A DNA stretch of 64,000 nucleotides from Allosalinactinospora lopnorensis (lineage in GTDB: Bacteria > Actinomycetota > Actinomycetes > Streptosporangiales > Streptosporangiaceae): the NCBI RefSeq assembly GCF_000981225.1, contig NZ_LAJC01000021.1, forward strand, positions 1-64,000, read 5' to 3'. A program made the position numbers and the translations under genes. The notes beneath the pieces are model-generated. The model did not search any database. It was not told the DNA's origin and worked only from the letters and a program-made list of their open reading frames with translations. The stretch's first letter is position 1. Every line of letters begins with the position of its first letter. Shown in pieces: positions 43,901 through 52,860 of the stretch.

Positions 43901-46329
43901 GGCACCACCTGCCCGAGGTCACGCCGTCCGACGTCAGGAGCTGCCTGGCCGCCCTCGGGCGACCGGTGACCCACCTGCGGGTACTGAGCGACCTGACCCG
44001 TTCGACGCTGGCCGGGAACTCCCTGACCGGGGACGCGCGTTCCCTCCTCGCCCTGCACGACGCGGCCTACCTCGTGCTGCAGGAGACCTACGACGGCTTG
44101 CGCGCCGACGCGTCCTCGTTCGTTGCGCTGCTGCTCGGCGCCGCGCCGGAGGGGGTGCCCCACCCGTTCACCGGCCTCTTCTCCGGGCTGCTCAAGAGCG
44201 CGCACCTCGAACTCGACCCCTGCCTGAGCTTCGGGCTCTTCGTCTCGGGCTCCGATGTGCCGGCGGCGGTCCGGCTCGCCGAGGCGGAGAGCGCCGCCTC
44301 GCGGAACTACCCGATCGTGTTCGACATCGACGGCGTCCGGAAGAGCTATCTGCTTCGTCCGGAGCCGGTCGCCTTCGACGGCGGACCGCCGCCGGCCGCG
44401 ATCGGCCGGGACTCCGTTGTGCTCGCGGTCGGCGGGGCCCGCGGGATCACCGCCGAGGTGCTCAAGGCGGTCGCCGAGCGGTTCGGGCCGAAGATCTACC
44501 TGTTCGGCAGCAACACGCTGGACGCCCACCCGCCGGAGACCTTCGCCGGAGACGACGAGGAGTTCGCCGCGGGGCGGGCCGCCTTCATCAAGGCCGAGCT
44601 GGCCAAGGGCGGGGGCAGGACCGTCGCGGAGATCAACCGCGCCTTCGACCGCATGTTGGACGCGCGCGTCGCCCGGCGCAACCTCGCCGCGATGGCCGCG
44701 CACAGCGGCGTCGACCGCGTCCGCTACCTCCCGTGCGACGTGCGCGACCCCGATTCCGTGCAGCGGGCCGTGGACCAGGTGCTCGCAGCGGAGGGGCGGA
44801 TCGACCTGCTGGTCAACGCCGCCGGGCGCCAGCGGTCCTCGCTGATCAGGGACAAGGACTTCTCGGAGTTCACCGCCATCCGCGACCTGAAGGTGGCCGG
44901 CTACCGCAACCTGAAACGCGCCCTGCGGGACCACCCGCCGCGGCTGTGGTGCAACTTCGGATCCCTGCTCGGCTACTTCGGCCAGCTCGGCGAGGCCGAC
45001 TACGCCGCGGGCAACGACTTCCTGGCCAGCGCCGCCACCTATGAGAACGCCGCGCCGGGCGGGTCCGAGGAGTTCACCATGGGGTGGACGCTATGGGACG
45101 CCGTCGGCATGGGTGCCGACAAGCTGACCAAGGCCTACTTCGAGCGGGCCGGCTCCTACAGCCACATGGCGGTGGCCGAAGGCGTGCACCACTTCGTCCA
45201 GGAGCTGCACGCCCCGGTCCGGCGCCCCTCGGTGGTGCACCTGGGAACCGCCGAACGGGGGACGGTCGAGCGCTTCTACCCCGGATACCTGGACACAGCG
45301 AACCAGGAGCCCGCGTTCCGGGACGCCCAGGCCCCAGACGAGGATCCGGCAACCCCCGGAAGCGAGGGCTTCTACCTGCGGCGGCTGGTGGCCTCGTACC
45401 GCGCCTCGGCGACCTTCGAATGCACGTTCAACCTGGAAACGGACAGTTACCTCACCCATCACACGGTGCAGGGCCAGCCGACGCTTCCCGGCACCTTCGT
45501 CACCGAGATCGCCGCCGAGGCCGCGCGGTACCTGGTGCCGGGCAAGCACGTCATCGCCTTCGAGGACCTGCGGTTCCAGCACTTCATGCGCGTCCGCCCG
45601 GGGACGGTCCCGGCGCCGAAGCGCATCCGGGCCGAGCTCCTCGGGGAGCGGGACGGCCTGAGCACGGTCGAGGTGCGGATCACCGAGGACATCGTCTCGC
45701 CGAGTGGCGTCCTGCTGCGTGAGGACCGGCCGCACTTCACCACCCGGGTGCTGCTCAGCGGCGACGTCCCGGCCGCGCCCCAGTGGGGGCCGTGGGACAC
45801 CGCGGACGAGATCGAGGTGCCCGACCCCTACCACCAGCCGGCGTCGGGAGTGCGGCTCACCGGCCCGTTCGTCTCGACGGCACAGACCCGGCTGAACCCG
45901 CGGGGCAAGCGGGCGCGGTACGCGCCGTCGCCGTCCCTGGCCACCGACGCCGATGTCTGGCCGCGGTTCACCGTCCCCGCGATCCTGCTGGACGGCCTGG
46001 CCCGGCTCGGGGTGCTGGACCTGGTCGACGGCTACCTCGTGCCGATCGCCGCCCCATTGTCGATCCGCAGGATCGACCTTTACCGGCAGGGGAGTGACCA
46101 CACCCTGGCCGCCGCCGGCGAGCCGATCGAGCTGTACGCGACACCGGCCGGGTTCGACATGGCGGCGGAGACGGTCAGCAACCGGTTCGTCGCCACGGGA
46201 GCGGACGGCCGGGTGCTCGTGCAGATGAAGGACATCAGGGCGACCGTGATCGGTCACATCGATAGCAAGACCGGCCGCACTTTCACACCGACCACGGCGG
46301 CCGAGGCGCCCGCCGCCGCACGCGGGTAG
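40927..46329 (+). CDS. PUFA-synthase-like iterative polyketide synthase: KS-CLF-KR-DH
   Basis: Up to 1,800 residues. Domains: ketosynthase (about 55-500; active Cys in 'DTACSSSLYAI' near residue 260, His in 'HATGTPAGD' and 'GHTGWAAG'); a second KS-like, chain-length-factor domain (about 540-830) in which the Cys position reads 'DTGFGSALSAI' and is inactive; a linker; ketoreductase (about 1165-1420; 'VGGARGITAEVL', 'VNAAGRQRSS', 'ADYAAGNDF'); hot-dog dehydratase (about 1490-1780; 'THHTVQGQPTLPGTF'). This order follows PfaC-type polyunsaturated fatty acid synthases rather than modular PKS. The first 40 residues from ATG 40927 are an out-of-frame reading of the reductase gene, so the true N-terminus is either a fusion with it or further downstream. 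No thioesterase or PPTase is present. Confidence 0.88.
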   Translation: MDHRAGDPRRRRPVPGRELLSPPSRPDTGARPVATDQPTADLGVAGASDAADIPEDIDDEIAVVGMGLAVGGANSPQEFWRLRTAGRELFTQAPEDRWETASFAATDADEEDKAYQQASVFITGFDPAEGTVEDPAGDAPDHELTTQWLRHSLVQALDGVHRREEHRYSFNVGYTPDGSQHLEEACVLGGTTRLAHGALDEMDLPAQEEERLRGEIDRALSARYQRGRAEPSRFLPHQVGRLAMRGLLPPRTEVQMVDTACSSSLYAIDIGIKDLLMGRQDVAVCGGAFAVGPRGSVLFSKLQGLSERGAVHALDQDADGVVFSDGAGVVVLKRLRTALADGDRVLGVLKACGTSSDGKGKGIYAPNPHGQALALQRALSGEGAAGNGLCGRDVDWINAHATGTPAGDLAEFSTLRKHYGVDRTAVVTSNKSLIGHTGWAAGVVSLIETLLAMEHERIPGQYRFNAPRDEFRMAETELEITSAARDWPAEEGRQRTAAVSGFGFGGTNAHLIVAEPAPGAGSAAAPRALASAPPSDRAPDRGGRVAIVGWSAHLPGLSSHEELREWLGGGRGPQSSFGEIYPAPPFSKVRLPPRTVRTIDRCQLMILECAHDLRGPITDFWQEHAQRAGVFVGHTGPTRAGMLFANRCYLDDMEKALRGSPVLAGSPALPRVLDRLRERVRGLIPPSNEDAFPGMMPNVISARVANYFDLNGPNMTMDTGFGSALSAIGTAGRYLRSGELDFAVAGGINGNSLPEYRELVSGLLPEGAQMPDLAEGAFLFALATEEAAQRAGLPVLGYVGEDPAGSGRDTTMECGARAPERARFLGAAGGLAVLEALHRPAGTVSLSCAAEQDSLAGDEVAAATRLRLSVTGALAPEEQAGSPAGDSAPQRAAADTGQPAAAPAPAASQTAALAERFTRTDEYAPGEPIEVHRQVPVLSAVAARPVRERTPFLPDGAVVLTDTPELLAGPTGRASNLTVISTAPLAERRPGWHHLPEVTPSDVRSCLAALGRPVTHLRVLSDLTRSTLAGNSLTGDARSLLALHDAAYLVLQETYDGLRADASSFVALLLGAAPEGVPHPFTGLFSGLLKSAHLELDPCLSFGLFVSGSDVPAAVRLAEAESAASRNYPIVFDIDGVRKSYLLRPEPVAFDGGPPPAAIGRDSVVLAVGGARGITAEVLKAVAERFGPKIYLFGSNTLDAHPPETFAGDDEEFAAGRAAFIKAELAKGGGRTVAEINRAFDRMLDARVARRNLAAMAAHSGVDRVRYLPCDVRDPDSVQRAVDQVLAAEGRIDLLVNAAGRQRSSLIRDKDFSEFTAIRDLKVAGYRNLKRALRDHPPRLWCNFGSLLGYFGQLGEADYAAGNDFLASAATYENAAPGGSEEFTMGWTLWDAVGMGADKLTKAYFERAGSYSHMAVAEGVHHFVQELHAPVRRPSVVHLGTAERGTVERFYPGYLDTANQEPAFRDAQAPDEDPATPGSEGFYLRRLVASYRASATFECTFNLETDSYLTHHTVQGQPTLPGTFVTEIAAEAARYLVPGKHVIAFEDLRFQHFMRVRPGTVPAPKRIRAELLGERDGLSTVEVRITEDIVSPSGVLLREDRPHFTTRVLLSGDVPAAPQWGPWDTADEIEVPDPYHQPASGVRLTGPFVSTAQTRLNPRGKRARYAPSPSLATDADVWPRFTVPAILLDGLARLGVLDLVDGYLVPIAAPLSIRRIDLYRQGSDHTLAAAGEPIELYATPAGFDMAAETVSNRFVATGADGRVLVQMKDIRATVIGHIDSKTGRTFTPTTAAEAPAAARG

Positions 46330-46347
46330 CGGGAGAGGGACGATCCC

Positions 46348-48740
46348 ATGCACGAGACCATGGTGCACACCACGCAGAACACCGCGGCCGCCCAACCGGT
46401 GCAGCGGCTCGTGTGGCAGCTGACCGACCTGCGGCCGGTCGAGCCGGACCCGTCCCGGCTGGCCGGGATGCGCGTACTGGTGATCGGCGGAACGGATCCC
46501 GCCGCGCAGCGCGTCACCCGCGAACTGCGGCGGCACGGCGCGCACGCGCGCGCGGCGCCCCCGGACGCGGAGGAGCCGCACACGGTGAAGGGGCGGTGCC
46601 CGATGCGGTCGTCGACCTCACCGTGGACCGGCCGTTCTCCTCCACGGTGGAGGAAAACGCCTGGCGGGAGGCCTTCCAGCGCTCGGTCGCCGCGGTGCGC
46701 GCCTGCTACGAGGACTGGGCGGCCGAACACTCGGCCACCCGCCTCTGCTACCTGGCCGTGACCTATCTCGGCGGCGGAATGGGCTACCACGCCGAGGACG
46801 CGTTCGAGCAGCCGCTGGGCGGTATCTGGGCCGGCTTCGCCAAGACCCTGCACCGCGAACTGCCCAACTGCTACGCCCGGGTGGTCGACCTCGGCACCGA
46901 ATCGGTGGAGCGGCTGCCGCGGATTGTGGCGGCCGAGCTGAGCCACCGCGGGAGGACCGAGGTCGGCTACCGGGACGGGCGCCGCCGCACCCTCACACCG
47001 AGACGGGTGCCGGTAGGTCGGCCCGCCCTCCACCTGGGCACGGACGACACCGTCCTGATCTCCGGCGGCGGTCGCGGGATCGGCTGGCAGCTCGCCCGGG
47101 AGCTGGCCCGCGACTTCGGCCTCCGGGTGATCGTGACCGGGCGCGAGGCCTTCCCCTCATCGGCCGAGCCGTGGTTCGGCTTGAGCGAGCCGGAACTGCG
47201 GGAGTACCAGCGCGGGCTGTGGTCCGCCCGCCGCGACGGCCGGAGCGTCGCGGAGATCCGCCGGGAGATCGACCGGACCGGCAAGCTGTGGGAACTGGCC
47301 TCGAACGTGACGGCTGCCCAGCGGGAGGGGCTGCGCATCGAGTACCTGGCGTGCGACTTCACCGACCGCGGCCAGGTGCGGGCGGTGCTGGCCCAGGTGG
47401 GCGGCGCACTCACCGGCGTCGTGCACAACGCGGGCATCGACACCGCCGTGCGGCTGCCCAAGAAGTCGGACGGCGAGATCCTGCGCACCGTCGAGACCAA
47501 GATCGAAGGGTTCCGCACCCTCTTCGAGGAGGTACGGGAGTCGGAGCTGAAGTTCTTCTGCAACGTCGGCTCCCTGACCGGTCGCCTGGGCGGCATGGTC
47601 GGCCAGATGGAGTACGCCGCGGCGAACGAAGGGCTCGCCCGGCTCGGCCTGTGGGCGCGCCGCCGGACCCGCTTTCCGGTGATGACCCTGTGCTGGCCCA
47701 CCTGGGACCGGATCGGGCTCATCACGAACTTCTCGGCGAGCCTGCGCTACATGGCGCCGCTCGACGTCCAGGAGGGCCTGGCCAAGTGGCGGCGGGAGTT
47801 GGCCGCCGGCTCCGACGGCGAGGTCGCGTTCGTCGGCTACCTGGGCAAGGGGCTCTCTCCCAGCCAGGCGGTCGGCTTCCCGGCCGTTCCGGAGCTGCCC
47901 GGGTTCGACCAAGCCTACCCCAAGATCTTCCACCTCGGGGAGGTGCTCGACCACCAGCCGAACACCTTCCTGCGGTCGGTGTTCACCGTGCACCGCGACT
48001 GGGCGCCGGTCGCCGCCGACTTCCTGGTCGAGGGCGCCGAAGCGCTCCCAGTGAGCGTCCTGCTGGAGAACGCGGCACGGGCCGCGGAATGGGTGCTGCC
48101 GCCGGACGGGCCGCCGCTCGGCCTCAGCCGCATCGAAGCCGTCGTGGTCCCGCTCTCGCTCCTGAGGCTGCGCGACGCGGAGGTGCGGCTGGAGCGCGAG
48201 GTGCGCGGCGAGTACCGCGGACACCAGTGGGTGGTCGAGGCGACCTTCCGCCGCGCCGGCGAGGAGGGCGGGCCCGAAGCCCGGCTCCGCCTCGTCCACA
48301 GCCCGCCGGACGGCCACGACCCCCCGGCGCCGACCGAGCGGCCGGACACCCAGGTGCGGACCTGGCGCACGGGCACGCCCGCACTGCGCTGGCGAGGGGT
48401 GGTGATTCCCTCGGCGGACTGGCACCAGGACCCGGCCAAGCGGCTGGTCGCCGAGGTCCGGCCCTGCGCGGACGCCGATCTGTGGGTGAGCCCGTTCGTG
48501 CCGCGCGCGACCGTTCCCGTGGCCGCGCTGGAGAACATCCTGCGCGCCACCACCCACCAGGGCGGGGGGCTCTCGGTGTCGAACGACCCGTTGATCGTCG
48601 GGGACATAGTGCTGCACGGGCCGCAGCGCGGCGACTGCCGGATCACGGGAGACCCCGCGCTCGGCGTGTGGAAGGCCGCCGACGCGGCCTCCGGAGAGCC
48701 CGTGGTCACCATCACCGGCCTGACCGGCCCGCGGAACTGA
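46348..48740 (+). CDS. Second ketoreductase-dehydratase protein of the synthase; one-base frame break
   Basis: ATG 46348 follows GGGAGAGGG. The first frame reads 'RLVWQLTDLRPVEPDPSRLAGMRVLVIGG', a KR structural subdomain, and breaks at about 46591; one G added to the GGGG run restores 'VKGAVPDAVVDLTVDRPFSS'. The rest carries the catalytic KR ('LISGGGRGIGWQLARELA', 'GVVHNAGIDTA', 'GQMEYAAANEGLARLG') at about 235-460 and a DH-like hot-dog region at about 530-790 without a clear catalytic His. Corrected length 797 residues. It lies 18 bases after the KS-CLF gene. It may act in trans on the growing chain. A lone reading beginning at 46413 would miss the true N-terminus. Confidence 0.82.
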
Positions 48741-48803
48741 GCCACCGCATACCGGAAACGGCGTCCGGCCGCGGCCGGACGCGAGAACGAAACGAGTACA
48801 CAC

Positions 48804-50213
48804 ATGACACGAGACACGAAGACCGCACAGCCGAACCGCACCCCCGTCACCCCCGCCCCTGGCCCCCGAGGTCTCCCGCTTCTGGGCAACCTCGGCCCGT
48901 GGCAGCGGAACACCGCGCAATTCCTGCTGGACCTGCAGCGCGACTACGGCGATATCGTGCGCATGAAACTCGGTCCCCTGACCGTCCACCAGGTGAGTGA
49001 CCCGATCGCCGTGCGGCACATCCTGGTGGACAACAACCAGAACTACGGCAGGGGGCTGCTCTACGACCAGTTCAAGCTGGTGATGGGGGAGGGCCTTCTC
49101 ACCTCCGACGGCGATTTCTGGCGCGGCCACCGCCGCGCGGTCCAGCCGGCCTTCTTGAAGAGCGCCATGGGCGCGGTCGCCCCCAACGTCGTCCAGGCCA
49201 CGGCCGAGATGCTGGACACCTGGGAAGTCAAGGCGCGAACGGGCAAGCCCATCGACCTGCTCGGCGAGATGCTGCGGCTGACCCTCGTCACGCTGAGCCG
49301 TTCGCTGTTCGACCACGACGTGAAGCCCTCGACACAGGAGCTCAAGCAGCTCGCGGACGGTGTCGTCGAGGTGATGTTCAAGCGCGGGACCGTCTCCGAG
49401 CTGCTTCCCTCCTGGTTGCCGACCGCACGCAACAAGAAGATCGCCCGGATCGACGAGATCCTGGAGCGGGTCGTCCGGGAGGTGCGCGACAGCCACACCG
49501 TCTCCGGCGGGGGTTTCCTCACCTCGCTGATGAAACAGGCCGTCGACCCGGTCACCGGTGAGCACTGGACGGACCGGGAGATCCGCGACGAACTAGTGAC
49601 CATCTACCTGGCCGGGCACGAGACCACCGCCGTCGCACTGTTCTGGACGCTGGTGTCCCTCGCCGAGCACCCCTGGGCCAAGGAGGAGCTGAACAGCGAG
49701 ATCGACCAGGTCCTCGGCGGCGCCCCGCCGAACATCGAGACCGTCGACTCCCTTGACTACACCCGGATGGTGATCGAGGAGAGCCTGCGGCTGTATCCCC
49801 CCATCTGGGCCTACCCGCGCGGCGCGCTCGGGGACGACACCGTGGGCGGCCACAGCATCCCGGCCGGTTCCAACGTGCTGCTCTCGCCGCTGGTCTCCCA
49901 CCGCAATCCGCGCTACTGGGAGAACCCGGACACGTTCAACCCTCTGCGCTTCGCTCCCGCGGCGGTCCGGAAGCGGCCCCGCATGGCCTACTTCCCGTTC
50001 GGCGGAGGGCCCCGGCTGTGCGTGGGCCAGCTTATGGCGATGCTGGAGCTGCGCATGATCATCAGCATGATCAGCCAGCGGTTCGAGCTCAGTCTGACCC
50101 CGGACGCCGACCTCGCCTACGGCGCTCCCCTGATCTCGCTGCGTCCGCACCAGGACGTAATGGTCCGGTTGCGCCCGCGTACCCGGACCGCCGGTCCGGT
50201 GATCGCCGGGTAA
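48804..50213 (+). CDS. Cytochrome P450 monooxygenase
   Basis: A 469-residue P450: 'GPRGLPLLGNL' proline-rich start, I-helix 'YLAGHETTAVALFWTL' (about 265-280), the E-x-x-R of the K helix in 'VIEESLRLYPPIWAYPR', and haem-binding 'YFPFGGGPRLCVGQLMAM' (Cys about 407). No membrane anchor is visible, so it is a soluble class I enzyme needing ferredoxin partners encoded elsewhere. It resembles fatty-acid-hydroxylating bacterial P450s (CYP102/CYP110-like sequence style). As the last gene of the cluster it probably hydroxylates or epoxidises the chain released by the synthase. Confidence 0.93.
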   Translation: MTRDTKTAQPNRTPVTPAPGPRGLPLLGNLGPWQRNTAQFLLDLQRDYGDIVRMKLGPLTVHQVSDPIAVRHILVDNNQNYGRGLLYDQFKLVMGEGLLTSDGDFWRGHRRAVQPAFLKSAMGAVAPNVVQATAEMLDTWEVKARTGKPIDLLGEMLRLTLVTLSRSLFDHDVKPSTQELKQLADGVVEVMFKRGTVSELLPSWLPTARNKKIARIDEILERVVREVRDSHTVSGGGFLTSLMKQAVDPVTGEHWTDREIRDELVTIYLAGHETTAVALFWTLVSLAEHPWAKEELNSEIDQVLGGAPPNIETVDSLDYTRMVIEESLRLYPPIWAYPRGALGDDTVGGHSIPAGSNVLLSPLVSHRNPRYWENPDTFNPLRFAPAAVRKRPRMAYFPFGGGPRLCVGQLMAMLELRMIISMISQRFELSLTPDADLAYGAPLISLRPHQDVMVRLRPRTRTAGPVIAG

Positions 50214-50413
50214 GGCGCGCTCCCGCCTTCCAGGTACCGTCCGCCGCGGCGGACGGCGTCGAGGATGCCGGGCGTGTACGCGCGGGCGGGCGGTGCGGCC
50301 CCGGGGCGGGAAAGGGAGACCCCAGCGCGTACCGAGCGTAGTCGTCAGGGTTTGGACGGGTCTTCCGGGCTTCCGCGAACATCGTGCCCCGCGCCCGCGG
50401 TGAACATGTCGCG

Positions 50414-51236
50414 CTAAGCGAGGGGCTTCAGTGGCCCGGTCCCGCCTCTGGTGTAGCCGTGCCGGTTCTGGATGCTGCCGAGACCTTGGGCGATGGCGTG
50501 CCGGCGGTGGTCGTCGGTTGCGGCGTACAGCGCTACCGCGCGCCCCAGAGCGGCGGCCGCATCGCGTTCCTGCTTGTTGTCGCGCAGCGCCAGCCCGAGA
50601 CCATGCCACGCCCTGGCTTCGCGGTGGTGATCTCCGACCTCGGCGGACAAGGTGCAGGCACGAGCGTGAACAGCGATAGCCTCCTCTACCCGCCCCACCT
50701 CTGCCAAAGCGAGACCGAGATTGGCGGCCGCCCGAGCCTCGCCATGACGGTCGTTGGTGCGGCGGGCGATGTGATAGACGGCCTCCCAGTTCTCGAAGTA
50801 GCGCCGCCAGTCAAGATAGGTGGCCAGGGCCCGGGGCAGGCTGGCGGCGATGGAGGTCAGGCCGTTGTGGTGGGCGGTCTCGACAGCGGTGATGAGGTTG
50901 GCACGTTCGGCGTCCAGCCGTGCCAGAGCCCGTCCGCGGTCGACGAACACTGCGGGGACAGGATCACCGGGGAGGGCACGCAGATGCGCATCGGCGTCCT
51001 GTGTCATAACGGTGTAGTAGGTGAGCAGCCGATCGCGGGCCTGAAAGCGATCGGGAGGTGCGGCGGGGTGGTGGCGGGCATAGTCGGCGAGGAGCGGGTG
51101 CATCGACCACCGGCCGTGCGGATGGTCGATGAGCAGGTGCGCGGCAGCCAGGTCCTCCAGCGTTTTCATGGAAGGTCCCATGGCCGAAATTGATGTGCCC
51201 GCCGCCGTGGGACGGGGCGCCAGGGGGATGATCCAT
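50414..51236 (-). pseudogene. STAND NTPase/TPR protein relic lacking its nucleotide-binding domain
   Basis: The start at 51236 reads 'MDHPPGAPSHGGGHINFGHGTFHENAGG', typical of the N-terminal tag of actinomycete NB-ARC/TPR proteins (H-I-D/N-F-x4-F-H). Where the ATPase domain should follow, the sequence passes in another frame to 'MKTLEDLAAAHLL...HPHGRWSMHPLLADYARHH' and TPR repeats ('ANLGLALAEVGRVEEAIAVHARA', 'GLGLALRDNKQERDAAAALGRAVALY'). About 300 residues of P-loop domain are missing. The C-terminal 255 residues remain an open frame. It follows its usual partner (51300-51758). Without the NTPase core it should not function as a signalling STAND protein. Confidence 0.7.
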
Positions 51237-51299
51237 TGAGTGACCTGCTTATTTTCTCCAGACGGGAGACCGCCTCGGTCTGGCCTACGATGACAGGAC

Positions 51300-51758
51300 C
51301 TATGCGTGGGTCGTGCCCGTTACCGGTCCCTCGAAGATCGCGTTGCTGAAGTCGATGTGATCGCCGCTGTAGCTGATGGCGCTGACCCCGCCTGCGATGG
51401 TGTGGGCCTGGATCACGGGACCGGAGGGTTTCGTCTCCATCGTGTTGGACACTCCGGCCTCATCCTGCCGGGAGGCGAACTCGTCGAGGATGGCGCGCAC
51501 CTCCCCAGCGACGGCGGGAGTAGCGGTGAGCAGGCGGCGCAGCCGGGTGCACCACTCGACCTCCACATCGACGGCCAACCCCCCGCTGCCCGTGACCTCG
51601 CCGCGCGCCTGTTCCAGCTCCGCCACCGCCGCCTCCCTGGCCGAACCGAACAGACCCGCGAACCGGTCGCGCGCCGCCTCCCAGCCTTCGGCGACCATGG
51701 CCCGAACCAGTGCCTTCGCCGCGTTCTCGGCCAATGCGAATGTCGTTGTCGAATCCAT
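51300..51758 (-). CDS. Helical protein with C-terminal HIDF tag, partner of a STAND/TPR protein
   Basis: A 152-residue protein, mostly helical ('FALAENAAKALVRAMVAEGWEAARDRFAGLFG') and ending in beta-type motif 'ISYSGDHIDFSNAIFEGPVTG'. The same H-I-D/N-F-x4-F tag begins the adjacent STAND relic, suggesting the two tags associate. Such pairs occur repeatedly in actinomycete genomes. ATG 51758 follows AAAGGGG. Function unknown; an adaptor or effector role is inference. Confidence 0.7.
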   Translation of the reverse strand: MDSTTTFALAENAAKALVRAMVAEGWEAARDRFAGLFGSAREAAVAELEQARGEVTGSGGLAVDVEVEWCTRLRRLLTATPAVAGEVRAILDEFASRQDEAGVSNTMETKPSGPVIQAHTIAGGVSAISYSGDHIDFSNAIFEGPVTGTTHA

Positions 51759-52332
51759 CCCGACCCCTTTACCTCTTTGGTGGTCCGCCCCGCTAAGTTG
51801 CGCCGCGAGGCATTGACGAATACGACAGGCTAGCCAGCCCGATTGGTTCCACACCCGCTAATTGCCACACTGTTGTCCTACTGCGGCCAACACGTCCAGC
51901 GACGCTCCTGTCCACTGACCGGGGAAGCGCGGAGCTATCGCGGCTCCTCCTCGCAAGAGGTGTCACAGATCGCTCCGGCCACCAAAACGTCCCACCGCTA
52001 TGCCAGCCTCTGAGCCTGAAGGAAAAATAATCAGAAACGTTGTTTTTCAATAGAGCTCCCGGCAACCAGGGGCGCAGACGCCGCAGAAGAACAGGAATCC
52101 GGACCCCCCCCCCGGAGTATCGCCTTGTTTGGGCCGCCACACCCTGCCGCTGACAACCGGCCGATACACACCGGGCGCATATAGGAGAAATCCAACATTT
52201 CAACCAGAATCCGGACAAAGCATCCGAATCGATTTCAACGCGAATCACAAACCGAACGACGTTACTTTAATAATAAGAAAAATTCTCATGTTCAATGGGC
52301 GCCAGGAAGCATCCAGGAGGGGACTCCGTGGT
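51759..52332. other. Intergenic region with lower GC, no gene seen
   Basis: About 570 bases with unusually AT-rich segments (52015-52055 and 52225-52295) and a run of ten C at 52104-52113. Open frames are short and unconvincing. The base composition change suggests inserted or foreign DNA, but no repeats or ends were seen. Confidence 0.5.
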
Positions 52333-52860
52333 TCAGCTCGGGGCGTCGCCCCGAGCGGCGACCGCCCGCCGCATCCGCATCCGGACCGCGCTCTGGGCCA
52401 CCGGGCCGAGATCCTGCAGAGCGGTGACGAGGTGGCCGAGCTGTTCCAACGCCGCGAGCGCGCGCTGGGTCCCGTCCGGGTCCACGCCCTCGTAGAGCTC
52501 CAGACCGACGAACCCCGCGGCCAGGGCTCGGGACAGCCCGTGGACGTCGACGAGGCCGGCGAGCGTGGCGACATGGCCGGCCGCGCGCTCTTCCGCATGC
52601 AGTTCGCGTCCGAGGCGGAGGAGCTCGGTGAGCGTCTCCACCTCGGCGAACCGGGACCGGTAGCGGGCGACCCGCTGCTCGGCCCCGTACCGGCAGGCCG
52701 CCGCGAGCAGTTCGTCCACGCTGCCGAAGTAGTAGAAGATGAGCCCCTGGTTCACTCCGGCGGCCGCCGCGACAGAGCGGGCCGAGGTTTTGGCGATACC
52801 GTTCTCCACCAGCGTTTCAAGGGCGCCCGCCAGGAGCTTCGTGCGCGTCTGCTCGCTCAT
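52333..52860 (-). CDS. TetR-family transcriptional regulator
   Basis: A 175-residue TetR protein: 'RTKLLAGALETLVENGIAKTSARSVAAAAGVNQGLIFYYFGSVDELLAAA' is the DNA-binding domain, followed by a ligand-binding helical half. The ATG overlaps the stop of the DUF4166 gene (ATGA), so the two are cotranscribed. It probably represses its own operon. The ligand is not known. Confidence 0.9.
   Translation of the reverse strand: MSEQTRTKLLAGALETLVENGIAKTSARSVAAAAGVNQGLIFYYFGSVDELLAAACRYGAEQRVARYRSRFAEVETLTELLRLGRELHAEERAAGHVATLAGLVDVHGLSRALAAGFVGLELYEGVDPDGTQRALAALEQLGHLVTALQDLGPVAQSAVRMRMRRAVAARGDAPS

Noticed and set aside
46413-46700. Start of the second KR-DH protein at 46413
   Set aside because: The first 60 residues of that frame are an arginine-rich shadow; the real start with ribosome binding site is 46348 in the other frame.
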